A DNA stretch of 62,139 nt from a virus. A program made the translations under genes and the position numbers. The DNA is taken from IMG/VR virus record IMGVR_UViG_3300023179_000110, positions 1-62,139 of that record; one strand, given 5' to 3'. Shown here piece by piece: positions 26,286-33,923 of this stretch. Each line of letters starts with the position of its first letter. The first letter of the stretch is position 1. A model generated the notes under the pieces. That model saw only the letters and a program-made list of their open reading frames with translations. It ran no database searches and was not told the origin of the DNA.

Positions 26286-27228
26286 TTAATCCCCTGCCTA
26301 TTGCTTCCACAATTGGAACTGTAATTGTTCTGCCTAATCGTTCGTATCTGACATTATCGGAAACCAATGACCCATCTTCGTAATACTTGGTGAACTCATC
26401 TGGCAAACCCTGTAGCCGTTCGCATTCCAATGGCGTTAACCTGCGAATAGTCACAGAATCACCATCACTAATGGCAACTCCATGCCTATCTTGAGCCGTT
26501 AAAGTAAACGATGATTCGTTATGTTCTTTGAATCTGCGTCCATTTTGGCGTTTTTCTGCACGATTAACCGTCAAAACTGGTCGAACTGTTTTTGTTAAAA
26601 TAGTTGAGGTTCCTCTTCCCCATAATTCGTCACTTCTTTGGGTTGATTCAACAATTCCGTTTCCCGATTTGCTTTTGAAATCATTTGTTGAACTTGTTCG
26701 TCCGATAGGAAATACTTTGGGTCGGGGTTTTCCTCTAAGATTTGCGACAAGGAAAATGCGTTCACGGTGTTGTGGGACTCCAAAGTTTTCGCTGTTAAGC
26801 AATTCCCATTGGCAGTCATACCCCATCTCATCCAAGACTCCGAGGATAACTGCGAAAGTTGTTCCATTGTCGTGGTTGAGGAGTCCTTTGACATTCTCAA
26901 AAACGAGGTACGGTATTCGCTTATCTCTGGCAAGTCTGAACATTTCAAAAGCCAAAGTACCTCTTGTGTCTTCCAGAGAGAATCCAGTTCTTTTTCCTGC
27001 AACTGAAAAAGTTGCACAAGGAAATCCTCCAACGATGAGGTCGGCATCAGGGAGGTCGCTGGCGGAAATAGTCCGAACATCTCGTCCATCTGGTTGTTCG
27101 CCGAATTGTCGTTCATAAATCCTTCTTGGTGCTTTTTCCCATTCGTTTGCCCAAACACAGGTATGACCAGTGCGTTCCAGCCCTAGCCGAAACGCACCGA
27201 TACCTGCGAAAAGTTCAATAAACTTCAT
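26272..27228 (-). CDS. DNA (cytosine-5) methyltransferase
   Basis: The 318-residue enzyme carries the conserved C5 motifs: FAGIGAFRLG (I), GGFPCATFSVAG with catalytic Cys (IV), FENVKGLL (VI), QHRERIF (VIII), LTPLECERLQGLPD (IX) and GRTITVPIVEAIG (X). The target-recognition region between VIII and IX is short. No restriction endonuclease gene is adjacent, so protection of phage DNA against host restriction is the likely role. In motif X the usual GNAV/GNSV is GRTI, a mild departure. Confidence 0.92.
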   Translation of the reverse strand: MKFIELFAGIGAFRLGLERTGHTCVWANEWEKAPRRIYERQFGEQPDGRDVRTISASDLPDADLIVGGFPCATFSVAGKRTGFSLEDTRGTLAFEMFRLARDKRIPYLVFENVKGLLNHDNGTTFAVILGVLDEMGYDCQWELLNSENFGVPQHRERIFLVANLRGKPRPKVFPIGRTSSTNDFKSKSGNGIVESTQRSDELWGRGTSTILTKTVRPVLTVNRAEKRQNGRRFKEHNESSFTLTAQDRHGVAISDGDSVTIRRLTPLECERLQGLPDEFTKYYEDGSLVSDNVRYERLGRTITVPIVEAIGRGLNVFF

Positions 27229-27404
27229 TCGCCTATTTGTTCAATTTTTGTTGCTTGAACTGGTGGCGACCATGTTGACCAAGCATCAGCACGAAACGCA
27301 ATTCGCCCGATGTCATTGCCCCAAGTTGTTACAAGAATTTGTGAACCGTCAACCATGTCGAAAATGTAATTGCGTCCAACTGTTTTTTCTTCTTGTTCGC
27401 TCAT
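27225..27404 (-). CDS. Small protein, unknown (59 residues)
   Basis: The frame from ATG 27404 to TGA 27225 overlaps the neighbours as ATGA on both sides. The product (MSEQEEKTVGRNYIF...VTTWGNDIGRIAFRAD) is a soluble alpha/beta mini-protein with several Trp. Coupled overlaps strongly support translation. No family recognised. Confidence 0.7.
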   Translation of the reverse strand: MSEQEEKTVGRNYIFDMVDGSQILVTTWGNDIGRIAFRADAWSTWSPPVQATKIEQIGE

Positions 27405-27571
27405 GCTGTTACCAATCCTGCTTCAATAAGTGCTGTTGCGGTGCGTCCGTAGTGTCCTTGAAGCGTCCATGCTTGACCAGTGTTCACAAGTTTTTGGAAA
27501 AGGGTAACAATTTCGTCTTCGGTTAATTCACCATTTTCATACGCAATAATTTGATTAATTAGTTTCACCAT
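27401..27571 (-). CDS. Conserved small phage protein (56 residues)
   Basis: MVKLINQIIAYENGELTEDE followed by LFQKLVNTGQAWTLQGHYGRTA is a widespread small phage protein pattern, of unknown function. GGAAGGACAA precedes the ATG and both ends overlap neighbours (TAATG and ATGA). Confidence 0.8.
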   Translation of the reverse strand: MVKLINQIIAYENGELTEDEIVTLFQKLVNTGQAWTLQGHYGRTATALIEAGLVTA

Positions 27572-27699
27572 TATTTTTGTCCTTCCTTGTAAAGTTTTAA
27601 CTCATGTTCAATAAGTGAAATTGCTTCTTCAATCGTTATTAAATCTTCTTGCTCTGATTTAATAATGCTTATGACCGTTGGAATCAAATTTGAACTCAC
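27571..27699 (-). CDS. Small acidic helical protein (42 residues)
   Basis: GTG start at 27699 lies just after the leader AGGAAGGACAAATGCC. An ATG closer to the ribosome site would make only a two-codon frame (ATG CCG TGA), so initiation may involve re-start at the GTG. The peptide (MSSNLIPTVISIIKSEQEDL) is helical and ends in KEGQK; its own 3' end encodes the ribosome site of the next gene. Confidence 0.5.
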   Translation of the reverse strand: MSSNLIPTVISIIKSEQEDLITIEEAISLIEHELKLYKEGQK

Positions 27700-27730
27700 G
27701 GCATTTGTCCTTCCTGTTGGGGTTACATTT

Positions 27731-27758
27731 CAAAGGTAACACACTTGAGGTTTATTTA
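27731..27758 (-). promoter_or_regulatory. Early-type promoter, shared spacer motif (copy 1)
   Basis: The minus strand reads ATAAACCTCAAGTGTGT then TACCTT. This is the most diverged copy of the CTAAACCAAAGGTGTGT spacer motif. It lies upstream of the small genes leading to the methyltransferases. Confidence 0.55.
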
Positions 27759-28010
27759 CAACTCTTTAGATTCTGTGTCATTTTTATCCCGACATTTGCA
27801 GTCATCACTATCGCAACTACCTACGATGTCCCAATCAAAATTGTCCCACTCAAAACCCTGTTTTTCACGCTTCGGAAGGCTGTTACGAATCCAACTAATA
27901 GCAGTCATAATCAAAGCAATCCAGCCAAGAATTTGAACGGTGTACTCATGCCAATAAAAAGCCAAACCAACAATTGTGGCGTTAACTATGAATTTGAAAT
28001 AGTTGTACAT
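27756..28010 (-). CDS. Small membrane protein with acidic Cys-rich tail
   Basis: ATG 28010 overlaps the SSB stop (TGATG), giving 84 residues. Two hydrophobic segments (FIVNATIVGLAFYW and VQILGWIALIMTAISWI) are followed by a charged tail with CDSDDCKC. Probably a two-pass inner-membrane protein with a cytoplasmic metal-binding end; superinfection exclusion is possible, but nothing specific supports it. Confidence 0.6.
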   Translation of the reverse strand: MYNYFKFIVNATIVGLAFYWHEYTVQILGWIALIMTAISWIRNSLPKREKQGFEWDNFDWDIVGSCDSDDCKCRDKNDTESKEL

Positions 28011-28432
28011 CAGAACGGAAACTCCTCGGTTGGAGCAGGTGTACCCCAAGGGTCAACTTGTTCAGAAACTTGCGAACGACCAGCACCTTTATTGATGCTC
28101 ACTGGGTCACGCTTCAAATCAACTGCAACATTGTAAGCCTGAATTTGCATAGCCCCACCTTTGTTGCCATCTTTGGTTTCCCATTCTTTCCACGATGCTT
28201 TACCAACTACAACAACAGGCGAACCTTTTGCAATTGATTCTGCAACATTTTCAGCCAACTTGTCCCAAGCCGAAACACGCCATGCGGTTACATCGGTTGA
28301 TTCCCAACCAGAATCTGTTTTCTTGGATGTTGAAGTTAAAACTGTAAAAGTTGCTACAGCCTTACCATCTTTTGTAAATCGCAACTCAGGGTCGCCAGCA
28401 AGATTTCCAATCACCGTTACTGTTGCACTCAT
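28010..28432 (-). CDS. ssb: Single-stranded DNA-binding protein
   Basis: This 140-residue protein has an OB fold: VTVIGNLAGDPELRFTKDGKAVATFTV, then WRVSAWDKLAENV, KGSPVVVVGKASWKEWETKDG. The linker is short and the C-terminal tip is TEEFPF, like the DDIPF tip that recruits replication and repair proteins. It probably serves ERF/Gam-based recombination and replication. It overlaps the WhiB gene by four bases. Confidence 0.92.
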   Translation of the reverse strand: MSATVTVIGNLAGDPELRFTKDGKAVATFTVLTSTSKKTDSGWESTDVTAWRVSAWDKLAENVAESIAKGSPVVVVGKASWKEWETKDGNKGGAMQIQAYNVAVDLKRDPVSINKGAGRSQVSEQVDPWGTPAPTEEFPF

Positions 28433-28761
28433 TCTTTTTCCTTTTCTTTTTGGAGTTCTTTCAATAAAGCCCTTTTTTCACGGGCTTTTATTGCTTGTGG
28501 TGTTGTTGACAAAAACTCAAAAATTGGTTTTGCAACAATTCCTCTAGTCTTTCTTATCACTTTTCGTTGCGGATAGGTAGTACCGCCCCAAATTCCTTGC
28601 ACATCAACTTGAACTGCGTACTCCAAGCATTCCGTAACAAAGTGACATTTTTGACAAATTTTCATGGCATCTCTGTTTGCTCTTATTAAAGAACCTTCGG
28701 GAAACCAAATTTCTGGGTCAACTTGGGCACATAATTGTGACCCATCAAAATCTGGGTACAA
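28429..28761 (-). CDS. WhiB-family transcriptional regulator
   Basis: This 110-residue protein has the WhiB pattern: four Cys (LCAQ, then ICQKCHF and TEC) able to bind a 4Fe-4S cluster, followed by GIWGGTT, the G[VI]WGG turn that contacts sigma factor. WhiB proteins are confined to actinobacteria and their phages and act with the primary sigma factor on promoters. It is a plausible controller of the shared-spacer early promoters. The C-terminal tail is long and basic (KAREKRALLKELQKEKEKE). Confidence 0.9.
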   Translation of the reverse strand: MYPDFDGSQLCAQVDPEIWFPEGSLIRANRDAMKICQKCHFVTECLEYAVQVDVQGIWGGTTYPQRKVIRKTRGIVAKPIFEFLSTTPQAIKAREKRALLKELQKEKEKE

Positions 28762-29025
28762 CTATTCTTCCTCTTCATCTGAAGATAAAATTTCGTCTAA
28801 CTCAGATTGTGATTTTGCCAAAATTCCGACATGGTGCCATGGTGGGGCTTTATCATCGGTAAGCGTTACCGTGTAATACTCACCGTTGATTGCGACCCAT
28901 TCAGTTGCCAAAACCCACGCTGTTGAAATTGCTCCTTCGGGAAACATTTCCTTTTGGATTTCATACAACATGCTGTCCACTGGGGACTTTTGCAATGCTT
29001 CAACTGCATCGTCATCTTTTGGCAT
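28762..29025 (-). CDS. Acidic small protein, unknown (87 residues)
   Basis: Soluble, strongly acidic protein beginning MPKDDDAVEALQKSPVDSML, with WVLATEWVAINGEYYTVTLTDDKAP in the middle and an EEEE-type end (LSSDEEEE). It could mimic nucleic acid, but no family is recognised. It is followed directly by WhiB. Confidence 0.6.
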   Translation of the reverse strand: MPKDDDAVEALQKSPVDSMLYEIQKEMFPEGAISTAWVLATEWVAINGEYYTVTLTDDKAPPWHHVGILAKSQSELDEILSSDEEEE

Positions 29026-29034
29026 GCCTTTATT

Positions 29035-29163
29035 CTATTGTTTGTCCTTAGAATTTTTCAGCAACTCGCATGTCGAACATTTGCCAAGTTTCAGCATTGG
29101 TTCCCAAACCCGATGCCCACAATTGGGGCAATTTACAATTTTGGTATCTGGCAATTCAGCCAT
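29035..29163 (-). CDS. Zinc-ribbon microprotein (42 residues)
   Basis: ATG 29163 shares one base with the stop of the lysozyme-like gene (TAATG). The peptide MAELPDTKIVNCPNCGHRV continues to GKCSTCELL, giving two CxxC pairs about 18 residues apart, a compact zinc ribbon. The frame fills the gap exactly, supporting it. Confidence 0.7.
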   Translation of the reverse strand: MAELPDTKIVNCPNCGHRVWEPMLKLGKCSTCELLKNSKDKQ

Positions 29164-29642
29164 TAATACCAGCCATTGCGGTTATGGAAATTCAAAGCCG
29201 AACATGGTGTTCCGTAACGATTTTGAATGTAACTAATTCCCCAACGGATTTGGGTTTTTCCATTTGTCAGGTAATCGGCACCAGCCGAACGCATTTTTGA
29301 TGCTGGTAACGCTTGTGGGATGCCATGGGCACCTGAACTGGAATTGTGTGCCCGTGGATTCCAGCCTGATTCCTGATTCCACAATTTCACCAAGCAAGAA
29401 TGTTGGTGTGAACTCCAACCCCGTTTAACGCCCTGAGAACGGGCGTAGGAGCGTAAAGAAACCTTTACTGGTGGCTTTGTGTGGGCAATTACTGAAACTG
29501 CCTGAGATTTGTTTTTAGCATCGTATTTGGCTAGGGCAACTGCATCTGTAAATTCCAATGAGCCACAGAACCCAATTGCCAAAAACACCAAAATTGCATA
29601 AAAAGTGTTTACAACCGCTTTGCCTCGTTTGGTCAATTTCAT
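29163..29642 (-). CDS. Lysozyme-like transglycosylase with N-terminal membrane anchor
   Basis: This 159-residue protein has a basic N-terminus and a membrane segment (VVNTFYAILVFLAIGFCG), then a lysozyme-like fold: LVKLWNQESGWNPRAHN (catalytic Glu), SSGAHGIPQALP, and IRWGISYIQNRYGTP. This matches actinobacterial transglycosylase-like enzymes that cut peptidoglycan glycan strands. Its place among early genes, away from the M23 endolysin, suggests wall remodelling or a second lysis activity. It overlaps the upstream gene by ATGA. Confidence 0.8.
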   Translation of the reverse strand: MKLTKRGKAVVNTFYAILVFLAIGFCGSLEFTDAVALAKYDAKNKSQAVSVIAHTKPPVKVSLRSYARSQGVKRGWSSHQHSCLVKLWNQESGWNPRAHNSSSGAHGIPQALPASKMRSAGADYLTNGKTQIRWGISYIQNRYGTPCSALNFHNRNGWY

Positions 29643-30199
29643 GTTTCCTCCGTGTGTCCACAGTTGCTACATGTGTGAATGCGTTTTTTACGCCCGTGAG
29701 GGCTTGTCTGACGCTCGTTGACGAACTCAGGCAACACATACACCGCAGAGCGACTGCGTTTCTCTGTTAGGCGATTTATTCGGTTTTCTAGGTGTAGAAC
29801 CGACAACACACTTGTTGCTTGACCATGATGCCAGCCAAAGTGGGAAGCCAACTCTTTCCAAGTTAAGCCCAGTTTACCAGCCTTGGCTAATGCCCTGATT
29901 GTGGTTAATTGCCGTCCCTTGGTTGTACCGTCAGAATCTTCAGCAATTGCACGGGCTTTAGAAGTTTCAGAACCTGACCAGCCCGAAGTGTCGGAATACG
30001 GCAAAAATGGAAATTGGTCATCGAAATTGTTGCTGACCCATTTCGATTGTGGAGTCAACACACCAGTCATTTGCTCTAATGCCTCAAGCCGACCACAATC
30101 CGAACAGACATGAGTTTTATTGTCTGTTCGAGATAAGGCAGGATGAACTGTGCTTAATACACCGCATCGGGGACACTTAAATGGATTTGAATGGGACAT
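29639..30199 (-). CDS. Zinc-ribbon / winged-helix DNA-binding protein
   Basis: 186 residues: an N-terminal zinc ribbon (CPRCG...CSDCGRLEALE), a central winged-helix (KGRQLTTIRALAKAGKLGLTWKEL, HHGQATSVLSVLHLENRI) and a C-terminal CSNCG. Likely a transcription regulator or DNA-binding accessory factor. Similar proteins occur in actinophages. Confidence 0.7.
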   Translation of the reverse strand: MSHSNPFKCPRCGVLSTVHPALSRTDNKTHVCSDCGRLEALEQMTGVLTPQSKWVSNNFDDQFPFLPYSDTSGWSGSETSKARAIAEDSDGTTKGRQLTTIRALAKAGKLGLTWKELASHFGWHHGQATSVLSVLHLENRINRLTEKRSRSAVYVLPEFVNERQTSPHGRKKRIHTCSNCGHTEET

Positions 30200-30200
30200 G

Positions 30201-30362
30201 TTAATTACCTACCGTTCGTAGTTCGTAGCCTTCATACTTAAAAGCCCAATCAGCCGAGTATGAATGGTGTTTGTGGATGTATGCGAGAACACCTAGCCAA
30301 TCATCAAATTGTTGGATAAGTTCCCCGTCACGGAACAAATGAAGTTTTGCTGAATCTGACAT
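30201..30362 (-). CDS. Small protein, unknown (53 residues)
   Basis: The frame from ATG 30362 to TAA 30201 encodes MSDSAKLHLFRDGELIQQFD then WLGVLAYIHKHHSYSADWAF. The start has AAGGTAAAC upstream. It fills the gap between two well-supported genes and has a globular composition. Function unknown. Confidence 0.65.
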   Translation of the reverse strand: MSDSAKLHLFRDGELIQQFDDWLGVLAYIHKHHSYSADWAFKYEGYELRTVGN

Positions 30363-30375
30363 GTTTACCTTCCTT

Positions 30376-30735
30376 TTAGACTTGCTCTACTAATTGACCG
30401 AATTCAGGATGTGAACGAAAACAACTTGCGTAGTAAGCGATTTCGCCAACTTGGTCGAAGTACACACCTTCAACTGAACCCTTGATGTTTTCGCTAATTC
30501 CCTTTTTGGTGTTTTTGACGATTACTCGTTGCACCGTGTAAGTGTCATCCCAATCAAGGAAAATGCGAACTCGGTATCCGTGCGATACTGGCAATTCGAC
30601 TTGTTGGGTCAAACCGTCTTGGTAAGTTTTGCCGTCAATGTAAAAGCGTCCACCAGAAATGGCGAAGATGTTGCCAATTCCGATTTGTGCTTTTAGCACC
30701 TGTGGGTCAAACGGACGGGTTTCTTGCTTTGTCAT
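30376..30735 (-). CDS. Conserved phage protein, unknown (119 residues)
   Basis: Beta-rich protein with GIGNIFAISGGRF, PVSHGYRVRIFLDWDDTYTVQRV and GEIAYYASCFRSHPEF. Proteins with this pattern are common in actinophages, without known function. GGAAGGACAAAAC precedes the ATG. Confidence 0.72.
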   Translation of the reverse strand: MTKQETRPFDPQVLKAQIGIGNIFAISGGRFYIDGKTYQDGLTQQVELPVSHGYRVRIFLDWDDTYTVQRVIVKNTKKGISENIKGSVEGVYFDQVGEIAYYASCFRSHPEFGQLVEQV

Positions 30736-30747
30736 GTTTTGTCCTTC

Positions 30748-31077
30748 CTAGTAGGTTCCGACTGGAGATTGACCAAGTTGCTGACCTGACCAAATGTTTT
30801 GTGCGAACTTGTAGTCATTGATTCGGATTGACCACCAGCCACCGTGCGATTCGTAAATTTTCAACTTTCGTGAGAACGCAATGCCATCAAATTCATCTTC
30901 GACTGGCACCACATAATCGGCGTAACTGGTAGATTCGCCAACAAATTTTTTCGCAAGTTTTCGCAACTTGACGCTTTTTTCGGTGACACCTACGACTTTG
31001 TAGAAATCATAAAATGTCGCATCGTATCCGTATGAGGCATAGAGAATGTCCCCCACTGCTGGCTTTTGAACTTCCAT
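30748..31077 (-). CDS. Conserved phage protein, unknown (109 residues)
   Basis: ATG 31077 follows AAGGAAGGACAAAAA; the longer frame starts inside the promoter region and is rejected. The protein (MEVQKPAVGDILYASYGYD, VTEKSVKLRKLAKKFVG, ESHGGWWSIRINDY) is beta-rich, like proteins found beside the SprT-like gene in actinophages. Function unknown. Confidence 0.72.
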   Translation of the reverse strand: MEVQKPAVGDILYASYGYDATFYDFYKVVGVTEKSVKLRKLAKKFVGESTSYADYVVPVEDEFDGIAFSRKLKIYESHGGWWSIRINDYKFAQNIWSGQQLGQSPVGTY

Positions 31078-31105
31078 TTTTTGTCCTTCCTTTTTGCTTA
31101 CACTT

Positions 31106-31133
31106 AATTGTAACACACTTTTGGTTTAGTTTT
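31106..31133 (-). promoter_or_regulatory. Early-type promoter, shared spacer motif (copy 2)
   Basis: On the minus strand CTAAACCAAAAGTGTGT (17 bases) is followed by TACAAT, a good -10 box. The -35 region is only A-rich. The transcript start would lie just ahead of the GGAAGGACAA leader of the gene at 30748-31077. Confidence 0.8.
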
Positions 31134-32071
31134 TACCACTCGCCACGCAGACGCTTCCAAGATTCACGGGCTTCCAAAGTTTCCTTAACTCGCTTGGCAA
31201 CCTTTTTATCTAGGTCGGCACGGACATCATCAACTGATACACCATGTTTACCAGCAAGGGCTGACAAAATGTTTTCCAAAGATTCTTGGATAACCGCAAT
31301 CTCATCTTCAGGCTTGTTTTCTTTCCAAAGAGCCAACGATTCGGATTTGTCAACATACCAAATTCGAGCCGTCCGTTCCGTCTTTAACTCTTCAACACGG
31401 AAGTTGCCATTGGACAATTTCCAGCCATCCGAAACCAAAAGCGGTGAACCGTCAACTGTTGGTGCCGATGCAATTCGTTTTGCTTCACGAATTTTTTTGG
31501 CTTCTGCCCGTTCAGCCTTCCGTGCTTCTTTTTCTAATTTTTCCTCGGTGACAATTACCGATGGACGATTCAAAACTTCAGCAGGAGCCGATGGATAACA
31601 CACGGTACAAGCATCTTGACCTGCATCCGAAACGATGTCTTCTTCAGCCGAACCACTGTATTGGGTCAACCACAAATAATTGGTTGATGGAAAACATGTT
31701 GAACAGTCTTGACTTTTGTGAACATGCCCGTTGGTGTTGGTGACAAGGTAAGCCCGTGTCCATTTGTGCTGAAGGTAAATTGCATTCAGCGAATTGATGG
31801 TGGCTCGAATTTGATTTGCGTCAATTCGTGCCTGTCGGTATTTTGCGATAAGTTCCTGAACACGAGTGTTGTCTGGACTCACGCTGTCAATTACGCTTCC
31901 GATTGATTCGCTGTAAACCCGTTCGTATTTGACGATTTCGTATTTGGCATTTGAAGCCCAATAAATTTCTGACTTGTATCGTTCAACTTGAAATTCTGCA
32001 CCAACAAGTTTTGATAGTTCTTCTGCGATTGCTGTGTCTGTCGCAACTGCGAGGGTTTTGATGTCGGTCAT
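31133..32071 (-). CDS. Conserved phage protein with Cys motifs, unknown
   Basis: 312 residues: an N-terminal helical region, then HKWTRAYLVTNTNGHVHKSQDC, STCFPSTNYLWL, AGQDACTVCYPSAP, a Cys/His-rich module, and a long charged helix (EEKLEKEARKAERAEAKK) from about 175. This arrangement is frequent in actinophages but has no known role to me. The Cys/His module may bind zinc. Its stop lies within promoter copy 2. Confidence 0.68.
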   Translation of the reverse strand: MTDIKTLAVATDTAIAEELSKLVGAEFQVERYKSEIYWASNAKYEIVKYERVYSESIGSVIDSVSPDNTRVQELIAKYRQARIDANQIRATINSLNAIYLQHKWTRAYLVTNTNGHVHKSQDCSTCFPSTNYLWLTQYSGSAEEDIVSDAGQDACTVCYPSAPAEVLNRPSVIVTEEKLEKEARKAERAEAKKIREAKRIASAPTVDGSPLLVSDGWKLSNGNFRVEELKTERTARIWYVDKSESLALWKENKPEDEIAVIQESLENILSALAGKHGVSVDDVRADLDKKVAKRVKETLEARESWKRLRGEW

Positions 32072-32093
32072 GTTTTGTCCTTTCTGACAAATT

Positions 32094-32124
32094 CAGTGTA
32101 ACACAACTTTAGTTTAGTTTTGAC
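32094..32124 (-). promoter_or_regulatory. Early-type promoter, shared spacer motif (copy 3)
   Basis: Minus strand: TCAAAA, CTAAACTAAAGTTGTGT (17 bases), TACACT. It precedes the leader of the gene starting at 32071 (AGAAAGGACAAAAC). Confidence 0.75.
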
Positions 32125-32126
32125 AT

Positions 32127-32351
32127 TTAACGCAAACTCACGCCACGCAACGAGAGGCATGGGTACGCTTGCTTCGACTCGACACCGCCGATTATCTGCT
32201 TGCACTGGATACAGAACCCGTCAACATTTTTGTGTCGCTCTAACAGACCTTCTTGAACTTCACGGTAGGTCAGTGGTTTTTCTTTACGCCTTCGTTTTTG
32301 AACCCCGTACTCTAATAGCAGTTGTTCTCTGGACAATTTGGTTTTTGCCAT
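32127..32351 (-). CDS. Small basic CxxC protein (74 residues)
   Basis: Begins MAKTKLSREQLLLEYGVQKRRRKEK, a basic helical region, then HKNVDGFCIQCKQIIGGVE and YPCLS. One CxxC plus a later Cys. GGAGGTAGC precedes the ATG. Possibly nucleic-acid binding; unknown. Confidence 0.62.
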   Translation of the reverse strand: MAKTKLSREQLLLEYGVQKRRRKEKPLTYREVQEGLLERHKNVDGFCIQCKQIIGGVESKQAYPCLSLRGVSLR

Positions 32352-32368
32352 TGCTACCTCCTACTACC

Positions 32369-32397
32369 ATTCTACCACAACTTTGGTTTAGTTAGAA
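32369..32397 (-). promoter_or_regulatory. Early-type promoter, shared spacer motif (copy 4)
   Basis: Minus strand: TTCTAA, CTAAACCAAAGTTGTGG, TAGAAT. It drives the gene at 32127-32351 and lies back to back with the plus-strand promoter of the island. Confidence 0.78.
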
Positions 32398-32428
32398 CCA
32401 TTGGTATTAAAGGGTTTTTGGCTGGCTT

Positions 32429-32473
32429 AAACTAAACCCCCGATTTCATAAATGTCAGTGGACCTGCTACAAT
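32429..32473 (+). promoter_or_regulatory. Plus-strand promoter with extended -10 and half motif
   Basis: TGCTACAAT at 32465-32473 is an extended -10 box. AAACTAAACC, the first half of the shared motif, occurs at 32429-32438, about 30 bases further upstream instead of directly abutting the -10. This is the divergent control point between the leftward early genes and the plus-strand island. Confidence 0.6.
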
Positions 32474-32491
32474 GGTTATGTGGGAGGAAAC

Positions 32492-33283
32492 ATGACAAAG
32501 CAAGTTCGATGGAAATGTCCATCGTGTAATCATGGTGTCTTGAACTCGTCACGCCCACGCATGAATGATGTCAAGCGATACTGCTTGCCGTGTTCTTCAA
32601 AGTCTGGGGTGCTGGTTCAGCGAATCGCACCTGCACTTGAAAAACAGCGTGACGCATCCAAGGCAAAAACTGTAGCGAAGCAAACTGCCAAGCGGAAAAA
32701 AGAATCTGCCAAACGCAAAAAGCAAAATGAGCGAACTAAAGCCCAACAAGCAAAATGGCGTGAAGAACGATTAACCGCAGAACGGGAACGCAAACGCAAA
32801 CAAGCCGATTTGAAATGGTCTGGCGACTTGAACATTCCTAAAGAAGCCGAACGGCTTTGGAAATTGTTGGAACCGTATCACCGTGGTCGGGCGTTACCGC
32901 CGATTGAGATTCGGGAAAACAATTACAGGGGCAACTTGGGCTGGGCACATGTCGGTCAATCGTGGCGTGGCATCGTGATTAAAAAACAGAGCAATGAAAT
33001 TTGGACTTGGGGAATCTTGCTACACGAACTGACGCACATGGCTGTTGGTGTTCGATACCCCAAAGGTCGGGATGGTCGTTGTTCGGCACACGATGAAAAA
33101 TTCTACAAAGCACAAAAAGATGTAGCCGAACGCCGATGGAAAACTAGAATTTCATTCTACGAAGTCACCAAGTATGGCTACAATGTGGATGGAATAATCC
33201 TGAGCCAGTTACGCAAACAGGGCGTGGTGAAATTCTCACCACGCTACAAGACCAAGAAGCAAATAACGGAAGAGGTAGCATGA
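32492..33283 (+). CDS. SprT-like metalloprotease
   Basis: ATG 32492 follows GGGAGGAAAC; a GTG four codons earlier is less likely. The 263-residue protein has an N-terminal zinc ribbon (WKCPSCNHG...YCLPCSS), a highly basic coiled segment (about 50-105), and a C-terminal peptidase with LLHELTHMAVG and CSAHDEKFYKAQ. The pattern fits SprT/Spartan-like proteases, which bind DNA and cut crosslinked proteins, although phage relatives are uncharacterised. First gene of the plus-strand island. Confidence 0.78.
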   Translation: MTKQVRWKCPSCNHGVLNSSRPRMNDVKRYCLPCSSKSGVLVQRIAPALEKQRDASKAKTVAKQTAKRKKESAKRKKQNERTKAQQAKWREERLTAERERKRKQADLKWSGDLNIPKEAERLWKLLEPYHRGRALPPIEIRENNYRGNLGWAHVGQSWRGIVIKKQSNEIWTWGILLHELTHMAVGVRYPKGRDGRCSAHDEKFYKAQKDVAERRWKTRISFYEVTKYGYNVDGIILSQLRKQGVVKFSPRYKTKKQITEEVA

Positions 33284-33498
33284 GGCTTTATCACGGTGAC
33301 GACATAAATCGAACTCCTCGACAATACGAAGCAAAACCAATCGGCTACAACTTCATGTGCCGATACAATCCCCGAACAAAAACTTGGGCATGTTGGGAAG
33401 TGGATGCTGTCGGCAATCCTGTTCCGCAACTCAACGGGGAAATCGAAAAAGTCTTTAGTACCAAGAGCGAAATGGTTAATTTTGTATTTGGCATGTAG
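33280..33498 (+). CDS. Small protein, unknown (72 residues)
   Basis: Begins MRLYHGDDINRTPRQYEAK, with YNFMCRYNPRTKTWACWEVD. Its ATG overlaps the SprT stop by four bases. Basic and beta-rich; no family recognised. Confidence 0.65.
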   Translation: MRLYHGDDINRTPRQYEAKPIGYNFMCRYNPRTKTWACWEVDAVGNPVPQLNGEIEKVFSTKSEMVNFVFGM

Positions 33499-33531
33499 CC
33501 GTGGTACCGTAATCACAACAGGAAGGACAAC

Positions 33532-33738
33532 ATGGAAAAGTTCAATGTAAAAGTTGGCGACAAGATTCAATACCGAATCGCATCGGGGGAACTTCGTTCG
33601 ATAGAAGTTACCAGTATTGAAATCGAAAATAGTCAAGGTGTATTTCTTGGCGAAACATTACCTGAATACCACGATGGAAAAGTCGAACTCGTTTGGGGTT
33701 GGGCTGACCAAATCGTAAAAGTTTTAGAAAAGGACTAA
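33532..33738 (+). CDS. Small beta-rich protein, unknown (68 residues)
   Basis: MEKFNVKVGDKIQYRIASGE then VELVWGWADQIVKVLEKD, looks like a small SH3- or OB-like barrel. CAGGAAGGACAAC precedes the ATG, the same leader used by the minus-strand early genes. Confidence 0.65.
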   Translation: MEKFNVKVGDKIQYRIASGELRSIEVTSIEIENSQGVFLGETLPEYHDGKVELVWGWADQIVKVLEKD

Positions 33739-33740
33739 AC

Positions 33741-33923
33741 ATGAAAAACAAATACGGCATCGAATACGCCGACAGTAAAGAACTGCTAGAACATAACATC
33801 AGCGTTTACAAAATGCGTATTCGTGAATGGGACGGATGCACATGCGAACTTGCAAAATTGGAAGAGCGTTTAAATCAATTGTCGGAAACACTTGACGAAT
33901 TAATTCAAGAGGTTGGTGCGTAA
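33741..33923 (+). CDS. Small helical protein, unknown (60 residues)
   Basis: MKNKYGIEYADSKELLEHNI followed by CTCELAKLEERLNQLSETLDEL; the C-terminal part is a short coiled coil. Its stop overlaps the next ATG (TAATG). Confidence 0.6.
   Translation: MKNKYGIEYADSKELLEHNISVYKMRIREWDGCTCELAKLEERLNQLSETLDELIQEVGA

Noticed and set aside
26595-27158. Long 187-codon minus-strand frame inside the cytosine methyltransferase, and a 196-codon plus-strand one
   Set aside because: Both are shadows of the methyltransferase, whose catalytic motifs are in the other frame. Their composition is not protein-like.
27170-28136. Plus-strand frames of 118 and 152 codons opposite the small genes and SSB
   Set aside because: They lie opposite coupled minus-strand genes with known families.
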